A stretch of DNA of 64,000 bases from Sipunculus nudus (GCA_026874595.1 CM049317.1:62907118-62971117), one strand, 5' to 3'. Shown: positions 37,601-50,321, numbered from the stretch's first letter. The notes: generated by a model from the sequence alone, not told the origin. Numbers and translations are program-made.

Positions 37601-40600
37601 TGGGTCCAAGAAATCAATAAATGACTTTTTTAAAAATATAAGAATTATACATTTGCGGTTTTGATTGAACGATATTGCCCTTACTTTTGATATTAATGTT
37701 CACTAACCGGGACTGCTGTGTAGCCAGGGGACCCGTCTGTACCCATATGGGTCATATCAGTGTGTATTTTTAGGAAAATGCTTCATTTCTGTTGTGATTT
37801 TGCCATAAGCAAAGAATAAGCAAAGCATCAGCAAAGTGTAAGCAAAGGGATTATGCCTTCATAGTTGCTTTTTTTCACCATTTTCTGAAGAAATAATGTA
37901 TTTTTGGACTTTGCGGAGGTATAATAATGTCAGAAATGGTAAAACATTGTAGGTTAATTGTGTTAAAATTGGAAAATGGGTTCAAGAAATCAATAAATGA
38001 CTTTTTTAAAAATAGAAGAATTATATATTTGCGGTCTTTATTGAACGATATTGCCCTTACTTTTGATATTAATGTTCACTGACCGGGACTGCTGTGTAGC
38101 TAGGGGACCCGTCTGTCCCCCCTTTGGGTCATATCAGTGTGTATTTTAAGGAAAATGCTGCATTTCTGTTGTGATTTTGCCGTAAGCAAAGAATAAGCAA
38201 AGAATCAGCAAAGTGTAAGCAAAGGGATTATGCCTTCATAATAGCTTTTTTTCTCCATTTTCTGAAGAAAACAATGTACTTTTGGACTTTGCGGGGGTCT
38301 AATAATGTCAGAAATGGTCAAACACTGTAGTTAAATTCTGTTAAAATTAGAAAATGGGTCCCAGGAATATATAAATGACTGTTTTAAGTAGCAGAATTTT
38401 ACATTTGTGGTTTTGATTGAACGATATTGCCCTTACTTTCGATATTAATATTCACTAACCGGGACTGCAGTGTAGCCAGGGGACCCGTCTGTCTCCATAT
38501 GGGTCATATCAGTGTATATTTTTAGGAAAATGCTGCATTTCTGTTGTGATTTTGCGGTAAGCAAAGAATAAGCAGACCATAAGCAAAGTGTAAGCAAAGG
38601 GATTATGTCTTAATAATTGCTTTTTGGCACCATTTTCTGAAAAAAATATTGTATTTTTGGGCTTTGCGGGGGTCTAATAATGTCAGAAATGGTGAAACAC
38701 TGAAAGTAAATTGTGTTAAAATTGGAAAATGTGTCCAATAAATCAATAATGACTTTTTTAAAAATTGCAGAATTATACATTCGCGGTTTTGATTGAACGA
38801 TATTGCCCTTACTTTTGATATTAATGTTCACTGACCGGGACTGCTGTGTAGCTAGGGGACCCGTCTGTCCCCCCTTTGGGTCATATCAGTGTGTATTTTT
38901 AGGAAAATGCTGCATTTCTGTTGTGATTTTGCCGTAAGCAAAGAATAAGCAAAGAATCAGCAAAGTGTAAGCAAAGGTATTATGCCTTCATAATTGCTTT
39001 TTTTTCTCCATTTTCTGAAGAAATAATGTATTTTTGGACTTTGCGGGGGTCTAATAATTTCAGAAATGGTAAAACATTGTAGGTTAATTGTTTCAAAATT
39101 GGAAAATGGGTCCAAGAAATCAATAAATGACTTTTTTAAAAATATAATAATTATACATTTGCGGTTTTGATTGAACGATATTGCCCTTACTTTTGATATT
39201 AATGTTCACTAACCGGGACTGCTGTGTAGCCAGGGGACCCGTCTGTACCCATATGGGTCATATCAGTGTGTATTTTTAGGAAAATGCTTCATTTCTGTTG
39301 TGATTTTGCCATAAGCAAAGAATAAGCAAAGCATCAGCAAAGTGTAAGCAAAGGGATTATGCCTTCATAGTTGCTTTTTTTCACCATTTTCTGAAGAAAT
39401 AATGTATTTTTGGACTTTGCGGAGGTATAATAATGTCCGAAATGGTAAAACATTGTAGGTTAATTGTGTTAAAATTGGAAAATGGGTTCAAGAAATCAAT
39501 AAATGACTTTTTTAAAAATAGAAGAATTATATATTTGCGGTTTTGATTGAACGATATTGCCCTTACTTTTGATATTAATGTTCACTGACCGGGACTGCTG
39601 TGTAGCTAGGGGACCCGTCTGTCCCCCCTTTGGGTCATATCAGTGTGTATTTTAAGGAAAATGCTGCATTTCTGTCGTGATTTTGCCGTAAGCAAAGAAT
39701 AAGCAAAGTATCAGCAAAGTGTAAGCAAAGGGATTATGCCTTCATAATAGCTTTTTTTCTCCATTTTCTGAAAGAAACAATGTACTTTTGGACTTTGCGG
39801 GGGTCTAATAATGTCAGAAATGGTCAAACACTGTAGGTAAATTCTGTTAAAATTAGAAAATGGGTCCTAGGAATCAATAAATGACTGTTTTAAGTAGCAG
39901 AATTTTACATTTGTGGTTTTGATTGAACGATATTGCCCTTACTTTCGATATTAATATTCACTAACCGGGACTGCAGTGTAGCCAGGCGACCCGTCTGTCT
40001 CCATATGGGTCATATCAGTGTGTATTTTTAGGAAAATGCTGCATTTCTGTTGTGATTTTGCCGTAAGCAAAGAATAAGCAAAGAATCAGCAAAGTGTAAG
40101 CAAAGGGATTATGCCTTCATAATTGTTTTTTTTTCTCCATTTTCTGAAGAAATAATGTATTTTTGGACTTTGCGGGGGTCTAATAATTTCAGAACTGGTA
40201 AAAAATTGTAGGTAAATTGTTTCAAAATTGGAAAATGAGTCCAAGAAATCAATAAATGACTTTTTTAAAAATATAAGAATTATACATTTGCGGTTTTGAT
40301 TGAACGATATTGCCCTTGCTTTTGATATTAATGTTCACTAACCGGGACTGCTGTGTAGCCAGGGGACCCGTCTGTCACCATATGGTTCATATCAGTGTGC
40401 ATTTTTAGGAAAATGCTGCATTTCTGTTGTGATTTTTGCCGTAAGCAAAGAATAAGCAAAGTATCAGCAAAGTGTAAGCAAAGGTATTATGCCTTCATAA
40501 TTGCTTTTTGGCACCATTTTCTGAATAAATAATGTATTTTTGGGCCCTGGGGGGGTCTAATTATGTCAGAAATGGTGAAACACTGTAGGTAAATTGTGTT

Positions 40601-40674
40601 AAAATTGGAAAATGGGTCCGATAAATTAATAAATGACTTTTTAAAAATTGCAGAATTATACATTACCGGTTTTG
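34650..40674 (+). repeat. 16-monomer HOR, copy 1 (6025 bp)
   Basis: Monomers start at 34650, 35029, 35406, 35778, 36155, 36532, 36910, 37286, 37664, 38040, 38416, 38792, 39170, 39546, 39922 and 40299. Order: F-G-H-I/M-N-O-P-A-B-C-D/P-A/D-B-C'-D'-E. The first eleven monomers have partners 6025-6026 bp downstream. The I/M chimera at 35778 opens with AAACGGG and GCTATGTAGCC and becomes M at GTAAGGAAAG. Differences from copy 2 are few; examples are TTTTTGGCAAAATTTTCTG in G near 35238 and GTAGTTAAATTC in C near 38330. Confidence 0.93.
36910..39169 (+). repeat. Nested P-A-B-C 4-mer, one round plus D/P-A/D
   Basis: P-A-B-C fills 36910-38415 (1506 bp), then D/P at 38416 and an A/D chimera at 38792 (A opening, then GGTTAATTGTTTC of D). 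The A/D monomer leads into B-C'-D'-E instead of a second full round. A private TATAATAATTATACATT change marks 38792-39169. Confidence 0.88.
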
Positions 40675-42935
40675 ATTGAACAATATTGCCCTTATTTTTG
40701 ATATTAATGGTCACTAACCGGGACTGCTGTGTAGCCAGGGAACCCGTCTGTCTCCATATGGTTCATATCAGTGTGTATTTTTAGGAAAATGCTGCATTTC
40801 TGTTGTGAATTTGCCGTAAGCAAAGAATAAGCAAAGCATCAGCAAAGTGTAAGCAAAGGGATTATGCCTTCATAATTGCTTTTTTTTCACCATTTTCTGA
40901 AGAAATAATGTATTTTTGGACTTTGCGGGGGTCTTATAATGTCAGAAATGGTAAAACATTGTAGGTAAATTGTGTTAAAATTGGAGAATGGGTCAAAGAA
41001 ATCAATAAATGACTTTTTTTTTAAAAATAGCAGAATTATACATTTCCGGTTTTGATTGAACGATATTGCCCTTACTTTTTAATATTAATGTTCACTAACC
41101 GGGACTGCTGTGTAGCCAGGGGACCGTCTGTCTCCATATGGTTCATATCAGTGTGTATTTGTAGGAAAATGCTGCATTTCTGTTGTGATTTTGCCGTAAG
41201 CAAAGAATAAGCAAAGCATAAAAAAAAGTGTAGGCAAAGGGATTATGCCTGCATAATTACTTTTTGGCACCATTTTCTGAAGAAATAATGTATTTTTGGA
41301 CTTTGCGGGGTCTAATAATGTCAGAAATGGTAAAACATTGTAGGTAAATTGTGTTAAAATTGGAGAATGGGTCAAAGAAATCAATAAATGACTTTTTTTA
41401 AAAATAGCAGAATTATACATTTCCGGTTTTGATTGAACGATATTGCCCTTACTTTTTAATATTAATGTTCACTAACCGGGACTGCTGTGTAGCCAGGGGA
41501 CCGTCTGTCTCCATATGGTTCATATCAGTGTGTATTTGTAGGAAAATGCTGCATTTCTGTTGTGATTTTGCCGTTAGCAAAGAATAAGCAAAGCATCAGC
41601 AAACTGTAAGCAAAGGGATTATGCCTTCATAATTGCTTTTTTCACCATTTTCTGAAGAAATAATGTATTTTTGGACTTTGCGGGGGTCTTATGTCAGAAA
41701 TGGTAAAACATTGTAGGTAAATTGTGTTAAAATTGGAAAATGGGTCCAAGAAATCAATAAATGAATTTTTTAAAAATAGCAGAATTATACATTATCGGTT
41801 TTGATTGAACGATATTGCCCTTACTTTTGACATTAATGTTCACTAAACGGGACTGCTATGTAGCCAGGGGACCCGTCTGTCCCCATATGGGTCATATCAG
41901 TGTGTATTTTTAGGAAAATGCTGCATTTCTGTTGTGATTTTGCCGTAAGGAAAGAATTAGCAAAGCATCAGCAAAGTGTAAGCAAAGGGATTATGCTTTC
42001 ATAGTTGATTTTTTTCACCATTTTCTGAAGAAATAATGTATTTTTGGACTTTGCGGGGGTCTAATAATGCCAGAAATGGTAAAACACTGTAGGTAAATTG
42101 TGTTAAAATTGGAAAATGGGTCCAAGAATTCAATAAATGACTTTTTTTAAAAATTGCAGAACTATACATTATCGGTTTTGATTGAACGATATTGCCCTTA
42201 CTTTTGATATTAATGTTCACTTTCCGGGACTGCTGTGTAGCCAGGGGACCCGTCTGTCACCATATGGTTCTTATCAGTGTGTATTTTTAGGAAAATGCTG
42301 CATTTCTGTTGTGATTTTGCCGTAAGCAAAGAATTAGCAAAGCATCAGCAAAGTGTAAGCAAAGGGATTATGCCTTCATAGTTGCTTTTTTTTCACCATT
42401 TTCTGAAGAAATCATGTATTTTCGGACTTTGCGGGGGTCTAATAATGTCCGAAATGGTAAAACATTGTAGGTAAATTGTGTTAAAATTGGAAAATGGGCC
42501 AAAGAAATCAATAAATGACTTTTTTAAAAATTGCAGAATTATACATTACCGGTTTTGATTGAACAATATTGCCCTTACTTTTGATATTAATGTTCACTAA
42601 CCGGGACTGCTGTGTAGCCAGGGGACCCGTCTGTCCCCATATGGGTCATATCAGTGTGTTTTTTTTTTGGAAAATGCTGCATTTCTGTTGTGATTTTGCC
42701 GTAAGCAAAGAATAAGCAAAGCATAAGCAAAGTGTAAGCAATGGGATTATGCCTTCTAAATTGCTTTTTGGCACCACTTTCTGAAGAAAACAATGTACTT
42801 TTGGACTTTGTGGGGGTCCCATAATGTCAGAAATGGTGAAACACTGTAGGTAAATTCTGATAAAATTAGAAAATGGGTCCCAGGAATCAATAAATGACTT
42901 TTTTAAAGTAGCAGAATTTTACATTTGTGGTTTTG

Positions 42936-45900
42936 ATTGAACGATATTGCCCTTACTTTTGATATTAATATTCACTAACCGGGACTTCTGTGTAGCCAGG
43001 GGAACCGTCTGTCTCCATATGGGTCATATCAGTGTATATTTTTAGGAAAATGCTGCATTTCTGTTGTGATTTTGCGGTAAGCAAAGAATAAGCAGACCAT
43101 AAGCAAAGTGTAAGCAAAGGGATTATGTCTTAATAATTGCTTTTTGGCACCATTTTCTGAAAAAAATATTGTATTTTTGGGCTTTGCGGGGGTCTAATAA
43201 TGTCAGAAATGGTGAAACACTGAAAGTAAATTGTGTTAAAATTGGAAAATGTGTCCAATAAATCAATAATGACTTTTTTAAAAATTGCAGAATTATACAT
43301 TCGCGGTTTTGATTGAACGATATTGCCCTTACTTTTGATATTAATGTTCACTGACCGGGACTGCTGTGTAGCTAGGGGACCCGTCTGTCCCCCCTTTGGG
43401 TCATATCAGTGTGTATTTTTAGGAAAATGCTGCATTTCTGTTGTGATTTTGCCGTAAGCAAAGAATAAGCAAAGAATCAGCAAAGTGTAAGCAAAGGTAT
43501 TATGCCTTCATAATTGCTTTTTTTTCTCCATTTTCTGAAGAAATAATGTATTTTTGGACTTTGCGGGGGTCTAATAATTTCAGAAATGGTAAAACATTGT
43601 AAGTTAATTGTGTCAAAATTGGAAAATGGGTCCAAGAAATCAATAAATGACTTTTTTAAAAATATAAGAATTATACATTTGCGGTTTTGATTGAACGATA
43701 TTGCCCTTACTTTTGATATTAATGTTCACTAACCGGGACTGCTGTGTAGCCAGGGGACCCGTCTGTACCCATATGGGTCATATCAGTGTGTATTTTTAGG
43801 AAAATGCTTCATTTCTGTTGTGATTTTGCCATAAGCAAAGAATAAGCAAAGCATCAGCAAAGTGTAAGCAAAGGGATTATGCCTTCATAGTTGCTTTTTT
43901 TCACCATTTTCTGAAGAAATAATGTATTTTTGGACTTTGCGGAGGTATAATAATGTCAGAAATGGTAAAACATTGTAGGTTAATTGTGTTAAAATTGGAA
44001 AATGGGTTCAAGAAATCAATAAATGACTTTTTTAAAAATAGAAGAATTATATATTTGCGGTCTTTATTGAACGATATTGCCCTTACTTTTGATATTAATG
44101 TTCACTGACCGGGACTGCTGTGTAGCTAGGGGACCCGTCTGTCCCCCCTTTGGGTCATATCAGTGTGTATTTTAAGGAAAATGCTGCATTTCTGTTGTGA
44201 TTTTGCCGTAAGCAAAGAATAAGCAAAGAATCAGCAAAGTGTAAGCAAAGGGATTATGCCTTCATAATAGCTTTTTTTCTCCATTTTCTGAAGAAAACAA
44301 TGTACTTTTGGACTTTGCGGGGGTCTAATAATGTCAGAAATGGTCAAACACTGTAGGTAAATTCTGTTAAAATTAGAAAATGGGTCCCAGGAATATATAA
44401 ATGACTGTTTTAAGTAGCAGAATTTTACATTTGTGGTTTTGATTGAACGATATTGCCCTTACTTTCGATATTAATATTCACTAACCGGGACTGCAGTGTA
44501 GCCAGGGGACCCGTCTGTCTCCATATGGGTCATATCAGTGTATATTTTTAGGAAAATGCTGCATTTCTGTTGTGATTTTGCGGTAAGCAAAGAATAAGCA
44601 GACCATAAGCAAAGTGTAAGCAAAGGGATTATGTCTTAATAATTGCTTTTTGGCACCATTTTCTGAAAAAAATATTGTATTTTTGGGCTTTGCGGGGGTC
44701 TAATAATGTCAGAAATGGTGAAACACTGAAAGTAAATTGTGTTAAAATTGGAAAATGTGTCCAATAAATCAATAATGACTTTTTTAAAAATTGCAGAATT
44801 ATACATTCGCGGTTTTGATTGAACGATATTGCCCTTACTTTTGATATTAATGTTCACTGACCGGGACTGCTGTGTAGCTAGGGGACCCGTCTGTCCCCCC
44901 TTTGGGTCATATCAGTGTGTATTTTTAGGAAAATGCTGCATTTCTGTTGTGATTTTGCCGTAAGCAAAGAATAAGCAAAGAATCAGCAAAGTGTAAGCAA
45001 AGGTATTATGCCTTCATAATTGCTTTTTTTTCTCCATTTTCTGAAGAAATAATGTATTTTTGGACTTTGCGGGGGTCTAATAATTTCAGAAATGGTAAAA
45101 CATTGTAAGTTAATTGTGTCAAAATTGGAAAATGGGTCCAAGAAATCAATAAATGACTTTTTTAAAAATATAAGAATTATACATTTGCGGTTTTGATTGA
45201 ACGATATTGCCCTTACTTTTGATATTAATGTTCACTAACCGGGACTGCTGTGTAGCCAGGGGACCCGTCTGTACCCATATGGGTCATATCAGTGTGTATT
45301 TTTAGGAAAATGCTTCATTTCTGTTGTGATTTTGCCATAAGCAAAGAATAAGCAAAGCATCAGCAAAGTGTAAGCAAAGGGATTATGCCTTCATAGTTGC
45401 TTTTTTTCACCATTTTCTGAAGAAATAATGTATTTTTGGACTTTGCGGAGGTATAATAATGTCAGAAATGGTAAAACATTGTAGGTTAATTGTGTTAAAA
45501 TTGGAAAATGGGTTCAAGAAATCAATAAATGACTTTTTTAAAAATAGAAGAATTATATATTTGCGGTCTTTATTGAACGATATTGCCCTTACTTTTGATA
45601 TTAATGTTCACTGACCGGGACTGCTGTGTAGCTAGGGGACCCGTCTGTCCCCCCTTTGGGTCATATCAGTGTGTATTTTAAGGAAAATGCTGCATTTCTG
45701 TTGTGATTTTGCCGTAAGCAAAGAATAAGCAAAGAATCAGCAAAGTGTAAGCAAAGGGATTATGCCTTCATAATAGCTTTTTTTCTCCATTTTCTGAAGA
45801 AAACAATGTACTTTTGGACTTTGCGGGGGTCTAATAATGTCAGAAATGGTCAAACACTGTAGGTAAATTCTGTTAAAATTAGAAAATGGGTCCCAGGAAT

Positions 45901-46325
45901 ATATAAATGACTGTTTTAAGTAGCAGAATTTTACATTTGTGGTTTTGATTGAACGATATTGCCCTTACTTTCGATATTAATATTCACTAACCGGGACTGC
46001 AGTGTAGCCAGGGGACCCGTCTGTCTCCATATGGGTCATATCAGTGTATATTTTTAGGAAAATGCTGCATTTCTGTTGTGATTTTGCGGTAAGCAAAGAA
46101 TAAGCAGACCATAAGCAAAGTGTAAGCAAAGGGATTATGCCTTCATAATTGCTTTTTTTTCTCCATTTTCTGAAAAAAATATTGTATTTTTGGGCTTTGC
46201 GGGGGTCTAATAATGTCAGAAATGGTAAAACATTGTAGGTTAATTGTGTTAAAATTGGAAAATGGGTTCAAGAAATCAATAAATGACTTTTTTAAAAATA
46301 GAAGAATTATATATTTGCGGTTTTG
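42936..46325 (+). repeat. Nested 4-mer P-A-B-C, two rounds plus the start of a third
   Basis: Rounds are 42936-44441 (1506 bp) and 44442-45947 (1506 bp). The third round begins with the triple chimera at 45948-46325: it opens as D (TTTCGATATT, ACTGCAGTG), continues as P (GTGTATATTTTT, GCAGACCATAAGC, GAAAAAAATATTG) and ends as B (GTAGGTTAATTG, GGGTTCAAG, ATATATTTGCGG). This is the longest run of the 4-mer in the window. Confidence 0.9.
45948..46325 (+). repeat. Triple chimera D/P/B
   Basis: Within 378 bp it shows class D (opening to about CATATGGG), class P (from GTGTATATTTTT to GGGCTTTGCG, with a short D-like ATGCCTTCATAATTGC and TCTCC inside) and class B (from ACATTGTAGGTTAATTG to the end). 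At least two exchanges are needed. It links the nested 4-mer run to the C'-D'-E tail. Confidence 0.85.
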
Positions 46326-47455
46326 ATTGAACGATATTGCCCTTACTTTTGATATTAATGTTCACTGACCGGGACTGCTGTGTAGCTAGGGGACCCGTCT
46401 GTCCCCCCTTTGGGTCATATCAGTGTGTATTTTAAGGAAAATGCTGCATTTCTGTCGTGATTTTGCCGTAAGCAAAGAATAAGCAAAGAATCAGCAAAGT
46501 GTAAGCAAAGGCATTATGCCTTCATAATAGCTTTTTTTCTCCATTTTCTGAAAGAAACAATGTACTTTTGGACTTTGCGGGGGTCTAATAATGTCAGAAA
46601 TGGTCAAACACTGTAGGTAAATTCTGTTAAAATTAGAAAATGGGTCCCAGGAATCAATAAATGACTGTTTTAAGTAGCAGAATTTTACATTTGTGGTTTT
46701 GATTGAACGATATTGCCCTTACTTTCGATATTAATATTCACTAACCGGGACTGCAGTGTAGCCAGGCGACCCGTCTGTCTCCATATGGGTCATATCAGTG
46801 TGTATTTTTAGGAAAATGCTGCATTTCTGTTGTGATTTTGCCGTAAGCAAAGAATAAGCAAAGAATCAGCAAAGTGTAAGCAAAGGGATTATGCCTTCAT
46901 AATTGTTTTTTTTTTCTCCATTTTCTGAAGAAATAATGTATTTTTGGACTTTGCGGGGGTCTAATAATTTCAGAACTGGTAAAAAATTGTAGGTAAATTG
47001 TTTCAAAATTGGAAAATGAGTCCAAGAAATCAATAAATGACTTTTTTAAAAATATAAGAATTATACATTTGCGGTTTTGATTGAACGATATTGCCCTTAC
47101 TTTTGATATTAATGTTCACTAACCGGGACTGCTGTGTAGCCAGGGGACCCGTCTGTCACCATATGGTTCATATCAGTGTGCATTTTTAGGAAAATGCTGC
47201 ATTTCTGTTGTGATTTTTGCCGTAAGCAAAGAATAAGCAAAGTATCAGCAAAGTGTAAGCAAAGGTATTATGCCTTCATAATTGCTTTTTGGCACCATTT
47301 TCTGAATAAATAATGTATTTTTGGGCATTGGGGGGGTCTAATTATGTCAGAAATGGTGAAACACTGTAGGTAAATTGTGTTAAAATTGGAAAATGGGTCC
47401 GATAAATTAATAAATGACTTTTTAAAAATTGCAGAATTATACATTACCGGTTTTG

Positions 47456-48209
47456 ATTGAACAATATTGCCCTTATTTTTGATATTAATGGTCACTAACC
47501 GGGACTGCTGTGTAGCCAGGGAACCCGTCTGTCTCCATATGGTTCATATCAGTGTGTATTTTTAGGAAAATGCTGCATTTCTGTTGTGAATTTGCCGTAA
47601 GCAAAGAATAAGCAAAGCATCAGCAAAGTGTAAGCAAAGGGATTATGCCTTCATAATTGCTTTTTTTCACCATTTTCTGAAGAAATAATGTATTTTTGGA
47701 CTTTGCGGGGGTCTTATAATGTCAGAAATGGTAAAACATTGTAGGTAAATTGTGTTCAAATTGGAGAATGGGTCAAAGAAATCAATAAATGACTTTTTTT
47801 TTAAAAATAGCAGAATTATACATTTCCGGTTTTGATTGAACGATATTGCCCTTACTTTTTAATATTAATGTTCACTAACCGGGACTGCTGTGTAGCCAGG
47901 GGACCGTCTGTCTCCATATGGTTCATATCAGTGTGTATTTGTAGGAAAATGCTGCATTTCTGTTGTGATTTTGCCGTAAGCCAAGAATAAGCAAAGCATA
48001 ATCAAAGTGTAAGCAAAGGGATTTTGCCTTTATAATTGATTTTGGCAGAATTTTCTGAAAAAATAATGTATTTTTGGACTATGGGAGGTCTAATAATGTC
48101 AGAAATGGTAAAACACTGTAGGTAAATTGTGTGAAAATTGAAAAATGGGTCCAATAAATCAATAAATGACTTTTTTTTAAAATAGCAGGATTATACATTT
48201 GTGGTTTTG
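47456..48209 (+). repeat. Start of third large-HOR copy, ending in a G/R chimera
   Basis: Monomers start at 47456 (class F, 379 bp) and 47835 (375 bp). The second opens as G (TTAATATTAATG, GGGGACCGTCTG, TATTTGTAGG) and then, at about GCCGTAAGCCAAGAATAAGC, becomes the divergent class R (ATAATCAAAG, TTTATAATTGATTTTGGCAG, ACTATGGGAGG, GTGTGAAAATTGAAAAATGG, ATAGCAGGATTATAC). This is a sharp boundary between the homogenised HOR region and older-looking sequence. Confidence 0.9.
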
Positions 48210-48432
48210 ATTGAGCGATATTGCCCTTACTTTTGATATTACTATTCACTAACCGGGACTGCTGTGCAGCCAGGGAGCCCGTCTATCTCCATATGGGTCA
48301 TATCAGTGTATATTTTTAGGAAAATGCTCCATTTCTGTCGTGATTTTGCCGTAAGCAAAGAATAAGCAAAGCATAAGCAAAGTGTATGCAAAGGGATAAT
48401 GCCTTCATAATTGCTTTTTAGTACCATTTTTG
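48210..48432 (+). repeat. Truncated monomer, class S (223 bp)
   Basis: It opens with ATTGAGCGATATTG, TATTACTATTCAC, GTGCAGCCAGGGAGCCC and GTCTATCTCC, all private to this class. At TTTTAGTACCATTTTT it runs directly into TGATTGAACG of the next monomer. About 153 bp, from TCTGAAG through the G-run to the monomer end, are missing. Both edges carry a TTTT stretch (CCATTTTCTG and GGTTTTGATTG), so a microhomology-mediated deletion is the simplest reading. Confidence 0.92.
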
Positions 48433-48537
48433 ATTGAACGATATTGCCCTTACTTTTGATATTAATGTTCACTAACCGGGACTGCTGTGTAGCCAGGGAA
48501 CCCGCCTGTCTCCCTATGGGTCATATCAGTGTGTGTT

Positions 48538-48580
48538 TTTAGAAAAATGAGTTATTCCCGTGATAATTTCGCCGTAAGCT
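48538..48580 (+). repeat. Strongly diverged patch inside a class T monomer
   Basis: Where other monomers read GGAAAATGCTGCATTTCTG, this one reads AGAAAAATGAGTTATTCCCG, followed by TGATAATTTCGCCGTAAGCT. The same patch is at about 50650-50692. It falls in what is otherwise one of the most conserved parts of the monomer, flanked by normal sequence. Confidence 0.8.
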
Positions 48581-48952
48581 AAGAATAAGCAGAGCATAAG
48601 CAAAGTGTAAGCAAAGGGATTATGCCTTAATAATTGCTTTTTGGCACCATTTTCTGAAAAAAATATTGTATTTTTGGGCTTTGCGGGGGTCTAATAATGT
48701 CAGAAATGGTGAAACACTGAAAGTAAATTGTGTTAAAATTGGAAAATGTGTCCAATAAATCAATAATGACTTTTTTAAAAATTGCAGAATTATACATTCG
48801 CGGTTTTGATTGAACGATATTGCCCTTACTTTTGATATTAATGTTCACTGACCGGGACTGCTGTGTAGCTAGGGGACCCGTCTGTCCCCCCTTTGGGTCA
48901 TATCAGTGTGTATTTTTAGGAAAATGCTGCATTTCTGTTGTGATTTTGCCGT

Positions 48953-49007
48953 AAGCAAAGAATAAGCAAAGAATAAGCAAAGAATCAGCAAAGTGTAAGC
49001 AAAGGGA
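48953..49007 (+). repeat. Five-copy run of the 11-bp sub-repeat
   Basis: The units are AAGCAAAGAAT three times, CAGCAAAGTGT and AAGCAAAGGGA. Ordinary monomers have four units. The extra unit accounts for the 388-bp length of this monomer against the 377 bp of its partner at 50921. This is replication slippage or exchange at the 11-bp scale. Confidence 0.93.
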
Positions 49008-50321
49008 TTATGCCTTCATAATTGCTTTTTTTCTCCATTTTTTGAAGAAAACAATGTACTTTTGGACTTTGCGGGGGTCTAATAATGTCAGAAATGGTCA
49101 AACACTGTAGGTAAATTCTGTTAAAATTAGAAAATGGGTCCCAGGAATCAATAAATGACTTTTTTAAAGTAGCAGAATTTTACATTTGTGGTTTTGATTG
49201 AACGATATTGCCCTTACTTTTGATATTAATATTCACTAACCGGGACTTCTGTGTAGCCAGGGGACCCGTCTGTCCCCCTTTGGGTCATATCAGTGTGTAT
49301 TTTAAGGAAAATGCTGCATTTCTGTTGTGATTTTGCCGTAAGCAAAGAATAAGCAAAGCATCAGCAAAGTGTAAGCGAAGGGATTATGCCTTCATAGTTG
49401 CTTTTTTTCACCATTTTCTGAAGAAATAATGTATTTTTGGACTTTGTGGGGGTCTAATAATGTCAGAAATGGTAAAACATTGTAGGTTAATTGTGTTAAA
49501 ATTGGAAAATGGGTTCAAGAAATCAATAAATGACTTTTTTAAAAATAGAAGAATTATATATTTGTGGTTTTGATTGAACGATATTGCCCTTACTTTTGAT
49601 ATTAATGTTCACTAACCGGGACTGCTGTGTAGCCAGGGGACCCGTCTGTCCCCATATGGGTCATATCAGTTTGTATTTTTAGGAAAATGCTGCATTTCTG
49701 TTGTGATTTTGCCGTAAGCAAAGAATAAATAAAGCATAAGCAAAGAGTAAGCAAAGGGATTATGCTTTCATAATTGCTTTTTGGCACCATTTTCTGAATA
49801 AATAATGTATTTTTGGACTTTGTGATGGTCTAATAATGTCAGAAATGGTAAAACACTGTAGGTAAATTCTGTTAAAATTAGAAAATGGGTCCCAGGAATC
49901 AATAAATGACTTTTTTAAAGTAGCAGAATTTTACATTTGTGGTTTTGATTGAACGATATTGCCCTTTCTTTTGATATTAATATTCACTAACCGGGACTGC
50001 TGTGTAGGCAGGGGACCCGTCTGTCTCCATATGGGTCATATCAGTGTGTATTTTTAGGAAAATGCTGCATTTCTGTTTTGATTTTGCCGTAAGCCAAGAA
50101 TAAGCAAAGCATAATCAAAGTGTAAGCAAAGGGATTATGCCTTTATAATTGATTTTGGCAGAATTTTCTGAAAAAATAATGTATTTTTGGACTATGGGGG
50201 GTCTAATAATGTCAGAAATGGTAAAACACTGTAGGTAAATTGTGTGAAAATTGAAAAATGGGTCCAATAAATAAATAAATGACTTTTTTTAAAATAGCAG
50301 GATTATACATTTGTGGTTTTG

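Larger units (their letters stand above)
40675..47455 (+). repeat. 18-monomer HOR, copy 2 (6781 bp)
   Basis: Monomers start at 40675, 41055, 41432, 41804, 42181, 42558, 42936, 43312, 43690, 44066, 44442, 44818, 45196, 45572, 45948, 46326, 46702 and 47080. Order: F-G-H-I/M-N-O-P-A-B-C-D/P-A-B-C-D/P/B-C'-D'-E. It equals copy 1 plus two monomers, because the nested P-A-B-C unit is completed twice and started a third time before the C'-D'-E tail. A third copy begins with F at 47456. Confidence 0.93.
48433..50321 (+). repeat. Divergent segment following truncated monomer 1
   Basis: Monomers start at 48433, 48809, 49197, 49573 and 49948. The first (class T) has a highly divergent centre at about 48538-48580 and then a P-type ending. 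The second is a 388-bp A/C chimera with an additional 11-bp sub-repeat. The third opens as P and ends B-like. The fourth has AATAAATAAAGC and CAAAGAGTAAGC. The fifth has TGTGTAGGCAGGGG and TTCTGTTTTG and ends as class R. The S-T-A/C order recurs 2112 bp further on. Confidence 0.88.

Noticed and set aside
48210-48432. Truncated monomer as an insertion-site scar of a mobile element
   Set aside because: No target-site duplication or foreign sequence is seen; a TTTT microhomology deletion explains it fully.
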